The notes beneath the pieces are model-generated. The model was not told the origin of the DNA. It worked only from the letters and a program-made list of their open reading frames with translations, and made no database searches. Below, piece by piece: positions 33,130-50,701 of a stretch of DNA of 64,000 nt (position 1 is the stretch's first letter; every line of letters begins with the position of its first letter). This stretch comes from Cycas panzhihuaensis (taxonomy: Eukaryota; Cycadophyta). The translations under genes were made by a program, and so were the position numbers. The DNA is taken from NCBI GenBank assembly GCA_023213395.1, contig CM041465.1, positions 140,747,741-140,811,740 on the forward strand. Direction: 5' to 3'.

Positions 33130-33470
33130 TGAACATTATCCTAACATAAAAAAGGTGCTTTTTATATCTATTTAATAGATTATCCAATATTTTTGTATAG
33201 CTAAGGCCATGATTACCCTTATTGTTTCTAACCTTGCAATAGGTGTAAATGTCTCATTATAATATATACCCTTAATTTGAGCATAGCCCTTTACAACTAA
33301 CCTTGCTTTATATTTATTAATGGATCCATTTAATTTATACTTAGTCTTATAGACCCATTTTATCCCAATGTCATTCTTGATAGGTGGTAAATCTACTAAA
33401 TCCCATGTGCCATTTTTCACTAAAGCATTATACTCTTCCCTCATTTTATGTTTCTATTCATCTTGATTAT
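33130..33470 (-). pseudogene. copia RT N-terminal fragment
   Basis: Open from 33,444: EEYNALVKNGTWDLVDLPP, IGIKWVYKTKYKLNGSI, KARLVVKGYAQIKGI-YNETF, ARLETIRVIMALA. DIKSTFF is the last recognisable piece before the deletion. Confidence 0.8.
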
Positions 33471-33699
33471 TTGTCTCTCCAAAGTTATGAGGCTCATTAA
33501 ACTCCATAACTTGAGTCATAAGTGCAAAATTCACCCTTTGAAATCTTGTAATTCTTCTCTCAAAGTTGGTGTTTAAGATATTTTGAGGGCTTTAATCCCT
33601 TTATACCATTTTGGGTCCCTTTGACTTGAAGTAGAGTGTCCTACTTCATTTGTATTAGGTACTTCAACCATAATATTTTTGCCCTTTTTAACAACTTCT

Positions 33700-34400
33700 T
33701 CTTGATAAAATTCATCTTCCTTGAAGATGACAACCATGCTTATAATAATCCTTTTACCTTTTAGATTATAAAGTTTATAGGATCTAAAAAGTCACTATAT
33801 CATATAAAGATACATTTGATACTCTTATCATTTAGATTTATCCTCTTTTGATCTAGGACATGTGCATAAGTAATGCACTAAAAATTCTCAAGTGCTCAAT
33901 ATTTGGCTTATAACTTATTCAAGCTTCTTTTAGTGTAACCCACCTTACTACTTTGGTGGTATACTTGTTTAATAAATAGATAGTTGTATGTACAACTTCT
34001 ACTCAATATTCATTTTCTAGATGCTTGTCTTTAAGTATACTTTTTATTATTTCAATAGTTATCCTATTTTTTCTATATTACAAAATATCTATGGTAATCT
34101 TTGAATTCATTTGAAATGAATTTTCATCTATTAGCTAATATTAGGGTCAAAAATTTTAAGTTCACTTGGTATTTTAACCATACTTCTAAAATAAATGAAG
34201 CATGAAAGTGTATCTGACTTAAACTTTAAAAAGTAGACCAAAGTCATCCTTGTAAAGTCATCAATAAATGTCATGAAATACTTGGCTCCTTTAAGTGAAG
34301 CCACATCCATTAGACCACATAAGTCTGTATATACCAATTGATGGGGTCTATTGGACCTATAACTTTCATTAGGGAATCTTTCTATTTATTGTTTCCCAAG
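33700..34400 (-). pseudogene. copia integrase fragment
   Basis: VYTDLCGLMDVASLKGAKYF carries the first catalytic Asp. FMTFIDDFTRMTLVYFLKF is open at 34,131-34,337. The distal part (RWVTLKEA, YKPNIEHLRIFSALLMH) is broken by stops. Confidence 0.75.
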
Positions 34401-35000
34401 TATACATCCTTCACATATTTCTTTGTTACATTCAATATTGGGTAGTCCAATCACTATTTTTATTTTCTTCATTAAGGCCAAACTATTATGGTTCATATGA
34501 CTAAGATTTTTATGCTATGTTTTACTATCTTTATTGATTAGAGCCTTTAAGTATAATGATCTATTTGGGGAATGACTAGTTTGAATAATATATCACTAGC
34601 CATTTGTCTTTTAGCCATAATTGCTTTATTCTTAGTTTATATTTAATGGTGCACTCCCCATTATCAAGGATTATCTTATATTTTTGCTCTATCATTTGTC
34701 CTACTAATATTAATTTTTTCTTAAATGTTGGGACATGAAGCACATCATTAATGTACCTTATTTCTCCAAAATATATTTATATAGAGACATTCCCTTTACT
34801 AACTACAACTTGAGTGTTATTATCACTAAATATAATCTCACTTCTTTTGGTGTTATCTAATTCTTTAAACCACTCTTCTCTATGTGTCATGTAGATAAAA
34901 CATCTCGAATCTATGTATTGACTATTTTCTTTTCCATTTTCCATTACATTTACCTTTTTTTTCCACTATGTACTGATAGGGTATAGCTCCTTTTTTGCCC
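34400..35000 (-). pseudogene. copia protease and pre-integrase fragment
   Basis: YIDSRCFIYMTHREEWFKEL (about 34,880-34,930) stands for YIDSGCSTHMTH, with the catalytic Gly changed to Arg. LHVPTFKKKLILVGQM follows. Leftward, a Cys/His-poor remnant of the pre-integrase region leads into integrase. Confidence 0.65.
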
Positions 35001-36490
35001 ATGATGGCACCTTAGGCTCTATAATAAGCCTTTCTCTTTTCCCCATGGGGCCATATGACTCCTCTATAAGTATAAACTAGTAGTGTGGTATGTGATATCA
35101 TATCATATAAGTAAATGATGAAAGTATGATCATATCCTATGTGCCATATTTGTGAGTTTTGATGTTATCCACAAGAATGAATATCAACTCAAAGGTATAT
35201 AGAAATAAAATATACACTAATATAATAAGATGATATAAATCACCCATACATGTCCACGTAAAAGTACACTAAGATGAAAAGAATGTGGAAGCTTCGATTA
35301 GCTTATATATGTACCTATATAACATAAAATAGTACAATATAGACTTATGTAAAATACTCTACGAAGGAGCTAGAATACTTATAGGGGTGTATAGCTTCTT
35401 AATTAGGCTATATGATATATAATTCTATATCCTTAGGGCTTCAACTTATCTCTACCATAAACAAATATAACTCTCACCATCATCTCATGGTATGTCATCC
35501 CTCGGGCAAGGTCCCCTTCTCTTAAGCATTCAGATGCTACCTCTTAAACTACGCCTCACTCCCCTTATTCCTCATTCGCTAATGTATCATAGTTATGGAT
35601 GTCCTACTTTGGCTCCATGAGGATCTAGTAGTTATATACATAATAAGGTAATCATACCTCTCTTGTAGGGCATCATCTAAACCTCCTCCAATCGAGCTTA
35701 TAGGTCAATGTTCTTTACAACTACCTCTGGCACCACCTCAAGTAGAGCTACTATTATGGGGGGTACTCCCTTCCCCCCACACCCCCCCCCCCCCTCCATG
35801 TACCTCTAACTCCCTAATTTGAGACTGTAATTCATACCTCTTAGCTACCCACATCTCCCTAACCCTTAATAAGAGGGTAAAGACTATTATGTGAGGATAT
35901 GTCGATGTTAATTACCTACTATTAATAATGGGAGGTTACCCCTCTATGTATAACATAAGGAAGACCTCAGTGATCATACAATGAGCAAAGTTGTATAAAA
36001 TCCTCACTTACTAATAAAACATGTCCACAAATCAACAAAAATCATATATACAATCAAATGAAGCTATAATATAAGCTAAATTAGACTAAAGGCAAGTAAT
36101 AAAGAGTAATATCTCTTAGAGGTGTCTCTCCCTATGTTCTCACTCCATATGCATAGCCAACTCCCTCTTCCTTTGTGTTAGGCACCATATGCCTCCTCTC
36201 CTTCGATGGCCTCCTCCTCCTCCTTAGCTTTGGCAATCTCGTATTCCTCACTCATCACCTCCATGGCTATTGTTATGTGCTCTATCATATCTCACTCACC
36301 CTTGTCATCATTATACCAATGGACATCTCAATACAGGTGTCTCACATAATCATCAAGAGTTAGTAGGTTGAATGATGTAGCATTAATCATACATCATACT
36401 TGCTCCATCTCCCATAAACTTTAGAATTGAGATGGCCACTTGTAGATGAGAGATCCTCTAGGTGTTATCGATTATGGCCTATCTATAGGC
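35000..36490. other. unassigned DNA
   Basis: No domain recognised. It contains a 13-base C run at 35,782-35,794. The small + frame at 36,175-36,363 is pyrimidine-rich and has no family signature. Confidence 0.4.
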
Positions 36491-36499
36491 CCCACCCCA

Positions 36500-37095
36500 T
36501 AGAAATTATCAAAGAATCAACACCACAAAAAGGAGTAATATGAGAAACCCACATGTTTGAATACCTAGATATGATCAAGTTGTGCCTGGATATTGGCCAC
36601 TACGAGGGATGACTAATCCAACCTCTTACCACCCTTACATTAGCAGATTACATCTATCCATTTATTAGGTACTTTCCTATAGTTATGTCACTAGGATATA
36701 TAGAATAGAATCATAAAAATAATCAAATTCCTTAATCAAAGAATACTAGAAACCATAGTCTTTCTTGTATTCCCTTCTTTATGGTGCTACTAGCCTCTTC
36801 TATAGAAATAAGTCATTGATGCCCTATGAGCATCCTCAGTGCTTAGCAGAATCCCTAGCTCAGGAGGTTCTCCCTTTGCTAGAATCCTTAGAAGTCTCCT
36901 CATGTCACTTACAATGATAATATCATCCCCCACACCTAAAAGATAGAACACTTATCTCCTCTTATCCTAATGGGACATAAAATCCACTAACAAGCCCTAG
37001 TCTGATGTATATTGATGCATTATGACTACCTACAACTATCTGTAGTGCCTTAGGACCTCTTGATCATGGCCTAACATCAAGTCCACAAGCTCTAA
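36500..37095 (-). pseudogene. plant-mobile-domain-like fragment (copy 2)
   Basis: On the - strand, EVLRHYR then, past stops, GLLVDFMSHWDKRR, QVFYLLGVGDDIIIVSDMRRLLRIL and KGEPPELGILLS. The LLVDFMSHWD...QVFYLL spacing parallels FLVNLINDWD...QVFTLPL of the + strand fragment at 7.75-8.05 kb. Farther along, RLD-SSLVVANIQAQLDHI and VGFSYYSFLWC may be the later part of the domain. Stops are frequent. It is probably transposon-borne. The sequences are too diverged to be certain. Confidence 0.35.
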
Positions 37096-37099
37096 CATA

Positions 37100-38990
37100 G
37101 GTGTACCAATGTTTTCTTGATTATTAATTATAGAAATATCCTATAAACATACACAAAATATCAATTATAGTAGTCCATCATACATCTGGGTTGATCTTAT
37201 ATCTAGAAATGGTCTAACAAACTAACTTTAGGAGGTGTTTTTGAGAAAAATATTAAAATTTATTTATTTTTTGGCTTGTATCACAAATATTTTTACAATA
37301 ATGTAAACATATCTATAGTACCACTATAATTATTATAGTGTTATGAAGTTTCCCTATAAAACTTTACAGTACTGTGACAATTTGTGGTACATGGAATAAA
37401 ACCAAAAAACTAAAAAAATTAAGCAATCCTAGGGCAAAACTAGTTTGCCTAATGAGATTAGGGCATTAAATTACCCTAGTATAACCAAGAACAGGGCCTA
37501 ATTCATGCCTCATTTGGCCAAAATTCCCTGAATAGGGAACAACCCCACCTAAAAAAGTGAAAATGCTAAAAATCAAAAAAATAAAATGAACTAGGATGAT
37601 CCACCTATTGGGTCAAGGCATATGATGGCCATTGCTAAGCCTTGGATCTAATAGCTCCATCTACTTATGAATCTAATAGTCAATTTACTCTCAATAAACA
37701 CAGGAAGATTTAGGTAAAAATATAGAAAATATTTTCTTAAGGAAAATCTTAACAACCAAATGTGAAAATGAAATAAAAATCAATAAGAAAACTTGATTAT
37801 ATAGATGGCTATAATTCATGCATACAACATCTATTTTGTCTCCCATTTATTTCACCATGACACTAAACCTATCATCATCATCCTCACACCCTCATCATAG
37901 TGCTCCCTATCACCCAACTTTTACATCTTTGTCATCAATACATGCCATTATTGACTTTATTTTATTTAGAGATAGAGATTTATGTCCTCCTTAGTGACCC
38001 ATCTCCTCACATAATAATATTTATAGTCCATAAGACTATGTCTTAATAATAACCCCATATTTTGCGCTCATGTTGCCCCTATGAACATCAAGCATTTCTT
38101 AACTCCCACTCTCTCATTCGTTTTATTTTCTTCACTATTTTTTGAAATTACCTTTTATGCACTCATTCACACCTTGAACTCAATCCTTTATAGCCATGAC
38201 CTTCCCCTAACCATACTTTCATCTTATAAATCCCCTTTTCTATTATTTTGATAATTGATTGAGCTTTAGGTGCCTTTGGATCTCCCCAAACCAGCCTCAT
38301 TTTCATGTTTGCTTTCTCCTAGTATACCTTCCCCCTCTACTTGTGGCCTCTTTTCATCACCTCAGGAGTACTAATATGCCATTTTGATTGATTCATAGCT
38401 TAGGTGAGGGCTTTTAGTGTCTCCTATTTGGTTCCCTATTATAACAAGACATCTTAGTTCTTTATGGTCACTAACCAAAAGACCCCATTCCATGCATATC
38501 CCATGATAGGCACTTAGGGTGCTACATGGATTACCCTCTATATCTGGTAATTTAACCCTCCTCAATTGTTTCTCATGGTTCAACTATGCTCTTTGTTAAA
38601 GCATAACTAATATGATAAGCCTTCTTGGCATCCCCATGGTCTAATTTGCCTCTATATCTACTTTATACTATTTAAGAAATTCACACATATGCTCCTTTAA
38701 AGCCAAAATAAAAAGAGAAGAAGGAGAGAAAGAAAACAAAAAGAATAAAAGAAAAAAAGGAAAAAATAGAAAAATGTATAAAATAAAAAATATGCATGTA
38801 TTTTAGGGGAGCATATTCGCCACCACCTCCTAGATATCTAGGGCAGCTTGCATGACAACCTTGCCCTCACCTATGTTTTATAGGTTGGGTCCAATTGAGT
38901 GGACTATTTAGGACCTTCTAATTTAGTTACTTGGTCCCATTATGATATCAATCATGATCGAAACCTATTGACATGGCTATAACTTATGAT
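37100..38990. other. unassigned DNA
   Basis: No protein domain recognised. The 70-codon - strand frame at 38,371-38,583 has mixed composition but no family signature. An A-rich stretch lies at 38,700-38,800. Confidence 0.4.
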
Positions 38991-39009
38991 AGACCTTAGA
39001 AGAGGTTAT

Positions 39010-39600
39010 GGTATTGGCATAAAACCATTCTCGAGGACTGAGTTTCACTTGTCATCTCAGTCATACTACACATGCCCACTTGAGTTCTTATGGTGATTGG
39101 TCAATTTCTACCACATCACTTTATTCAGTAACTTTACCCTAAGCTATATTTGTATTAATCCCTATGGCATTGAGCATCCACATTGATGGGGATAACTATG
39201 GGAATCCTAGGTCCTTTACTACAGCATGGACCATTTGGGACCACTTAGGCCATACTTTTACCTAATCTAGAGTATACCTACATACTACTACTAATAACAT
39301 GGCTAAATATACTACTAGCATAGATGCCTTGCATATCTATCATGGCTTTATTATGTTGTATTTTGACTCCTAGCTTATAGTATCTGAGCTCACCCAAGTC
39401 TACTAGGTCCGTTACCTACAATTAAGATTTGTTATTAAGCTTGCTTGATTCTTTTTATCCCATTTACCTTCTATCTCCATTCATCATATCCTATGAGGAC
39501 TCAACATTGAGACTGATAGGTTAATTACCTTCATCCTTGAGCGTTGTTTACAATTGGTAGATGACCCCATCCTAGCCTAATGGGCCTCTAATTGAGACAT
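39010..39600 (+). other. coding-like stretch, unrecognised
   Basis: One + frame carries about 190 codons with few stops. It includes HIDGDNYGNPRSFTTAWTIW and TTTNNMAKYTTSIDALHIYH. Residue use looks protein-like. Stops are again mostly TAG or TAA at likely Gln positions. It may belong to the same lost transposon as the fragment at 36.5-37.1 kb, but lies on the opposite strand. Confidence 0.25.
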
Positions 39601-39984
39601 GTACTTAGGGGGCAATCCTCCCTTAGTCTCACCTCTAAAGGGTACTCACTAAAGATGCTAAACTATAGTGATAACCCTAGGTATTCTTAACCCACCTTGG
39701 AATCTTGGCCAAGCTGCCAACTTCCCTTATGCTCTGGTGAGAGCTTAAACCACAACCTATGCTTTGAAGTGAGGATAAACCACCTTATATATTTATACAC
39801 ACTAGATCAGGTCATGGCTTTCTTAGGATACACCACTCCTTGATACCCCCATAACCTTGTCTTTCTAGTTATTCCATCACCATTTCCTTAATTCACTTAT
39901 TTTTCTTTCTAGTAAACCATTCCAAAAACTTAAAATAGTATAAAACTATTAAAAATTTAAAAAAAAATCACAAAATCAACAAAA

Positions 39985-44710
<4,726 letters not shown>

Positions 44711-44716
44711 AAATCT

Positions 44717-45219
44717 TATTAGAAATTTCTTTGATACTATATAGAAAGTATAATTACGCTCTAATACCATATAAGAAATATAGAGTAACGTAGTAGAATA
44801 TATGATGCAAGTATAATGGTAGAATTAATTCATGACTAATGTGCACATATAAAGAATCAACACAAACATAAAGCAAATAACATTATAAGCATTTATTATA
44901 AGAGAGATAATAGATTTATATGTAGAAGACTTAATGTCAAAAAAATCATAGGAGAAGATGGAGTCAAGAGCTCCTCTTAATGATTAGAATAATTATATCT
45001 CTAAGTCTTTGACCTTTCTTAAGTTTTCAAGTAGTGTGTATACATATTTATATTGATATTTATCTCATGAGTAGCCTATATTTTTTTCTTGAGAGTTTAT
45101 ATTATCAAATAGCACAATATTTTATATGTGTGCATCTCATATATCTTAATGTATATGAATGATGGCATTATATATATGTCATCTCACTAATATTAAATAT
45201 TATATATGTGATTCCAGCA
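44717..45219 (-). repeat. diverged LTR related to the array LTR
   Basis: Shares with the array LTRs the order AGAAATT-CTTTGATACTAT, CTCTAATACCATATAAGAAATATAG, GAATCAACA and CATCTCACTAATATTAAATATTA, but ends CCAGCA. A PPT complement, TTCCCCCTTAATATTTA, follows at 45,220. It is therefore the 3' LTR of a - strand element whose interior lies to the right. The right partner was not identified. Confidence 0.6.
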
Positions 45220-46800
45220 TTCCCCCTTAATATTTAATGTCTTTACATCTTAGTCTTTATCTTCATGTCTTCAAGTATTCATCCCTTCGTCTTTATCCTA
45301 TATGCTATATCCTATAATATATATCAATATCTATATATTATATTTATTTGTTATATCATCCATTGACTTATTCCCTACAAGTATTAATTTGTATACCTAT
45401 GTATAAACTTATAAAAACATATATATATTTATTTGTAGACCTTAGTAACTAATAGTAAACAACCAACCTATAAATATCAACTATCAACATCAACATCAAC
45501 ATTAACATATATGAAGTAATTTCTTGAATATCTTTATATCTTCACTTATATAGTTACTTTTAATCATTATTTTGTCAATTAATTATCAAATAAACAAACA
45601 AATAAGGTGATTTTTTAGTCCATATAAAATAATAACTATCTATCAAAATATATGGGTGACTAGCCTTTATAATCACTAGTTCTCTAGGTAATTATTTCAA
45701 ATGCATAGTTCATTAGCTTTTAAATTGCTTGTATAAGAGTAGCATAATCATACCTCTTACATATGAGTTAGAACAACATAATCAAGTGTGTTATACAAGA
45801 GTATCTTGCGGAACCTATACTTGTTTCTTATGAATAAGATTCCTTATTTGCACACTTTAATAGCTTTCCTTTAGCATCCATTAATCATTTTATTAACTTG
45901 TCATCTCAAAAATAACTAACTCTAGGAATAAGCTAAACTACTTAGCTAAGACAAGTTAGATGTAATAAAGAAGCATCAATAATATGCTTTTGTATCTCTT
46001 GTCATACATGGTTAGTCAAATTTCTCACTAAAAAATACTTTCTTCTTTCATCTTTTAGCTAGACTACCTAAACAATTGATTATTAGCTAGATCATATCGA
46101 TAGCTAATTTGGTATTCTAATTAAATAATCACTTAAGACTTCTCCTTGTCTGATTAATAGGTAGAATACTTAATCTCTCCTTAACTCTCCATCAATGATC
46201 AAACTGGGTACGTTAATTAAATACTAGATAGTGTCATCAATGATCAAATAGATGTAATTATCATTCATAAAAAAATATTAAAAAACTAGATGATTTTTAT
46301 CATTTAAATAGTGGAGCTCTTCACTAAACCAAATGTGTATATTCCAAGGGAAAATTTTCATGTCCAATATATTAATAAATTTTAAAATGATAAATTCATA
46401 AAATGCTTCCCATTTCATATTTTTTTCAATTAATTTTGAGCCTTTAAATATCATTAATGAGCTTTAAAATGATCGCTTTTAAATGAAACTTTCCTTTTCT
46501 TGCTTCATTAATAAAAATAACTTTACCATCATATTTGAAACCTTTGAAAACATCAAAATATAGTTTTTTTAAATGGTTATAGAATGTAATTTTTATGAGG
46601 TTTTAAGTACTTTTATTAAATTTACTATTTATTTTCTTTGTCTTCTGTAATCTAAAATATGTTATGCAATACTCATTTTGACCATCTCGAAGTTCTCTTC
46701 CCAACACAACTAATTCCACTTGAATCTAATATACCAATGAGAAGTTATACTAAAAAAAGTACCATTTATCCTAAAAATGTGTGATCCTTAATAAATTAGT
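45220..46800 (-). other. interior of the diverged LTR element and unassigned DNA
   Basis: No similarity to the array interior and no recognisable pol. It ends near 46,810, where a stand-alone copy of segment S begins. Confidence 0.35.
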
Positions 46801-46809
46801 AATAGACTT

Positions 46810-47025
46810 TAAAAAATAATCAAATTTCGTATGTAACTTTTATAGAATAAAAAAATCTAATTTAGTTTAATCATTTTGAAGTCTACCCATATTAAACCTT
46901 AGCCCTTGATCACATAAGCTCTCCATGTGACTTCCTACTAACAAATCTTAGGGTTGATCCAGATTTCAAAAAATGTAAAAAATAATTAAAATTTTAATCG
47001 CACTTATAATTTTTTTTATGAATTT
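46810..47025. repeat. segment S, copy outside the array units
   Basis: Same sequence as the S segments in the array units (GAATAAAAAAATCTAATTTAG to TTTTTTTATGAATT). On the left it extends into DNA unlike the units. On the right it is fused directly to the middle of an LTR (47,026), skipping the 5' region, primer site and LTR end. Confidence 0.6.
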
Positions 47026-47416
47026 GATATACATGGAAAACCCAACGTGGGAAAAGTTGCATAAGAAGGTGTAGTTAAGAGCTCCTCTTAATGATTAGAA
47101 TAATTATATCTCTAGGTCTTTGACCTTTCTCAAGTTCTCAAATGGTGTGTATATATTTATATTGATATTCACCTCATGAGTAGCCTATAGTGTCTCTTGA
47201 GCCTTTACATCATCCAGTAGCATAATCTTGGATATGTGTGTATCTCACATATATTAATGTGTGTGAATTGTGGGATTATATATGTGTCATCTCACTAATA
47301 TTAAATATTACATATGTGATAAATCACATATTCTAATAACTCCAATATAGTACAAATATTAAGGGTAGGCTCATAACCCAAAGTTATAAGCCTAAAATAA
47401 ATAATAATATTTAATA
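47026..47416 (-). repeat. array LTR 1, truncated
   Basis: Lacks the first 160 or so bases (+ strand left end) and starts at GATATACATGG. Otherwise as the 553-bp copies, ending TTTAATA before the PPT complement GTCTCCCTTAATATTTA. Confidence 0.75.
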
Positions 47417-48287
47417 GTCTCCCTTAATATTTATTTCATTTTTCTTGACACCTAAACCATCCCTAAGAGTCTAGAATCCATTATATGCTAATTGTTTAGT
47501 AAAAATATTAACCAATTATTCTTTTATCAACATGTATATTATCTCAAGTACCCCTTTTTGGATTAATACTTGAATAAAGTAATGGTACACCTCAATATTC
47601 TTGGTGCAAGTGTATAATATATGATATGTTATAATCTTTAAATTACTTTGATTATCACAATATAAGATAGTTAACTCTAATTATTATAGTACTATGTTCT
47701 CTAGAATCTATTATAATTAAATGGATTTGGTAACTAATATAACTACAACTTTGTACCCTACTTCAGTAGAGGATAAAATTATATTTGATTATTTTTTTTT
47801 ACTCCATATAATGGTAGCTAAATTAAAACTAAAATAATATCTAAAAGTTAATATTTTATTATCTATGTAACTAACCCAATTAGGATATATTGATTCTATC
47901 AACTTGAAACTATCAATATACTAGAATTTAAGTCTATAGGGAATCATCCCTTTCAAGTATTTAAGGATCCTCTTTATAACATTCTAGTGACTTTATTTTG
48001 ACACTACCATAAACTTAGATACCATTCCAATTGTAAAAGATATATTAGGTTTGGTAGTAATTAAATATATTAGACTTCCCACTAGTTATCTATACAATGT
48101 TGAATCAACATCTAGTTCATCATCTTTCACTATCAATATGGAAGCTAGTTCCATGAGGTTAGTCATAGGTTTATAGTCAAGTGTACTTTACCTATGAGAT
48201 GAAAATATGCTCAGGTCTTTGACATACTTCCACTCTAAGAAAGTTGTACTCCTTAAATCTATCATCTCAAAGTAATCAAATTTCATA
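47417..48287 (-). pseudogene. array unit 1, copia RT tail and RNase H
   Basis: From 48,287 on the - strand: MKFDYFEMIDLRSTTFLEWK, then VDSTL-R at the end of RT. RNase H remnants follow: TSVEEYK-like then DNQSNLK-, CTKNIEVYHYFI, NIFTKQLA and LGVKKNEINIKGDY. The last residues overlap the PPT (AAGGGAGAC). The N-terminal two thirds of RT and the catalytic YVDD are absent. The piece starts abruptly at segment S. Stops are frequent. Confidence 0.65.
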
Positions 48288-48477
48288 TGTTATTTTTACA
48301 GAATAAAAAAATCTAATTTAGTTTAATCATTTTGAAGTCCACCCATATTAAACCTTAGCCCTTGATCACATAAGCTCCCCTTGTGACTTCCTACTTACAA
48401 ATCTTAGGGTTGATCTAGATTTCAAAAAATATCAAAAATAATTAAAATTTTAATCGCGCTTATAATTTTTTTTATGA
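48288..48477. repeat. segment S in array unit 1
   Basis: 190 bp joining the RT tail to the 5' region. Resembles a block in the 1.7-kb repeats at 29.9 and 31.7 kb (around ATGTGACTTCCTACTTA), so it may be a piece of another LTR. Confidence 0.45.
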
Positions 48478-50135
48478 ATTAAAATAATCCTTTCAAAATA
48501 TTTATTTATATAAATCTTTAAACTATACTTGTTAAGTCTCAATTATTTAATCTGTGGATTATATGCATGCAAATTCCTTCTTTGTGGATGTATGTGATGA
48601 TAGGGTCATGGCATTTTCTCTGTACATCTTCCTCCTTTCATATAGTTGGGGATTGATTTCTGGTATGGTAAGGGTTTTGCATAGAAATAGTTTTTCATGC
48701 ATACGGGATTTCATAGATAACAAGTGGCAGTTCTATATTCTTTATCATAGGGTTGAGCACCAATCGACCTAAATTATGATGTGACCAATCAATTATCAAG
48801 GAGTAGCATACCCCAAGGCAAAAGGGAAGAATATAGTTTGGGCATGTTCTTTGATGTGTTTGGTGGATATAGACAATCTTTGTATGTAATTGTGTGGATT
48901 TATCCATGGTAGTAGTGGTGGAATATTGGAAATACAAGCAATAAGAATCCATTACAATTTGTAGCATGATTATGTCCTTTCTTGTCCCCTTAAGTTGAAT
49001 CAGATGCATTTTCTTTAAATGAAAAATAAAGAAACTAACATTTTTCTAAAACTTCTAGAACTTAAAAAATCTTTCAGGACTAACATTTTATTCAAAATAT
49101 TAGAACATTAGAGTAAGTTAAGATTGGAGCTTTTCATTGATCCTAATGATGGGTGACTACAAAATTAGTTTAATCCTTTGTGTCCTTTAGGACTAGATTT
49201 ACATAGGCTCCATACGTAATGTACAACTAGATTCCTTAGAGATATTAGATTCTATGGGAGACATAATGGAGGAGCAAATGTATGTGAAATATAAAGAGGA
49301 GCTTATTTTGAATTATCATAGATTAAAGAGTTTCACATGCATACATAATCCTCCTCATGCATAAACTTTATTCATCATGTACATATAATAACACATTTTT
49401 AAAACCTTAACTAGAATATGCATGTATCATGCTCATATATCATTAAACAATATCTACTTTTTAATCATATGCCCTTTAATAATAATGCCCTCATATATGT
49501 TATTTTCATTACTTTACCACTATAATACTATTAAGTCATCATAAACATCACGTGCCACTATAATATTCTAATTTCATACCATTCAACAATATGGCCACAT
49601 AAACATCTGATGTTATATACCTATCTATTTGTTGTAAAAAACTATCTCATACTTGTCAACTTACTACTTTTTATACTATACAAGCTTGTTCCCTATTTTT
49701 ATCTCACTCATGGAGTACTAAATTCATTGTGATAATGAATCTCTAATGTGATACACTTATAAAGCCTTTACTAATGAATGAAATATTATATTTGGTGGAC
49801 TACCTTGAATGCCTACATGTACTAGTATATGGATCCAACATGCGTAAATAAATAATCCATAATAAATTAATATATTATAGTATACCATCAATTTACCTAT
49901 TTCATCTTGTATATGTAGATCCATCTTCATCTTATTCATCACTTATTTGGACCTTGGACCTGGTCACGTGTCACTGAAAAAATACTTGTATATTTAAACT
50001 TCTAGCTCATTAAAATCACCTCATATTTAGCCCTTATACTAGCTCATATACTTGCTCTATTTCATTACCTCATTTTAGATTATCAGATTAACTCAATAAG
50101 CTTCTTCCTATTACATAAGATCTTTTAACTAACAT
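48478..50135 (-). other. array unit 1, 5' internal region
   Basis: Occupies the place of leader and gag but shows no gag motif. A - strand frame of 104 codons (48,695-49,009; also 51,978-52,292 in unit 2) begins MHLIQLKGTRKDIIML. It is shared because the units are recent copies, and it is broken in unit 3. I do not recognise it. Confidence 0.4.
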
Positions 50136-50148
50136 GGCTCTAATACCA
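50136..50148 (-). promoter_or_regulatory. primer-binding site, array unit 1
   Basis: TGGTATTAGAGCC on the - strand, directly after the LTR end. It is one base from TGGTATCAGAGCC and is the best preserved primer site of the array. Units 2 and 3 read TGGTATTAGATCC (53,420-53,432) and TGGTATTAAATCC (61,904-61,916). Confidence 0.75.
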
Positions 50149-50701
50149 TGTTAGAAATTACTTTGATGCTATGTTAAAAAATATAATTATACTCTAATAC
50201 TATATGAGAAATATAGAATAACATAATATAATATAGGATGTAAGTATAATGGTAGAATTAACTCATGAGCAATGCATGCATGTAAAGAATCAACATAAAT
50301 TAATAATAGATTTATACATGGAAAACACAACGTGGGAAAAGTTGCATAAGAAGGTGTAGTTAAGAGCTCCTCTTAATGATTAGAATAATTATATCTCTAG
50401 GTCTTTGACCTTTCTCAAGTTCTCAAATGGTGTGTATATATTTATATTGATATTCACCTCATGAGTAGCCTATAGTGTCTCTTGAGCCTTTACATCATCC
50501 AGTAGCATAATCTTGGATATGTGTGTATCTCACATATATTAATGTGTGTGAATTGTGGGATTATATATGTGTCATCTCACTAATATTAAATATTACATAT
50601 GTGATAAATCACATATTCTAATAACTCTAATATAGTACAAATATTAAGGGTAGGCTCATAACCCAAAGTTATAAGCCTAAAATAAATATTAATATTTAAT
50701 A
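50149..50701 (-). repeat. array LTR 2
   Basis: 553 bp, + strand TGTTAGAAATTACTTTG to ATATTTAATA. It has a primer site on its left and a PPT on its right, so it serves as 5' LTR of unit 1 and 3' LTR of unit 2. Its left edge carries three successive copies of a primer-site/LTR-edge motif. Confidence 0.85.

Larger units (their letters stand above)
33107..35000 (-). mobile_element. truncated Ty1/copia element
   Basis: Protease to RT on the - strand, then an internal deletion from early RT straight to the PPT at 33,107-33,115 and the LTR at 32,855-33,106. The rest of RT, RNase H and gag are missing. Protein fragments are close to those of the + strand copia at 15.3-17.2 kb, so both belong to one lineage. 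Confidence 0.75.

Noticed and set aside
48554-48772. 72-codon + strand frame in array unit 1
   Set aside because: Within the non-coding 5' region of the repeat and overlapping an equally unassigned - frame. Not maintained in all units.
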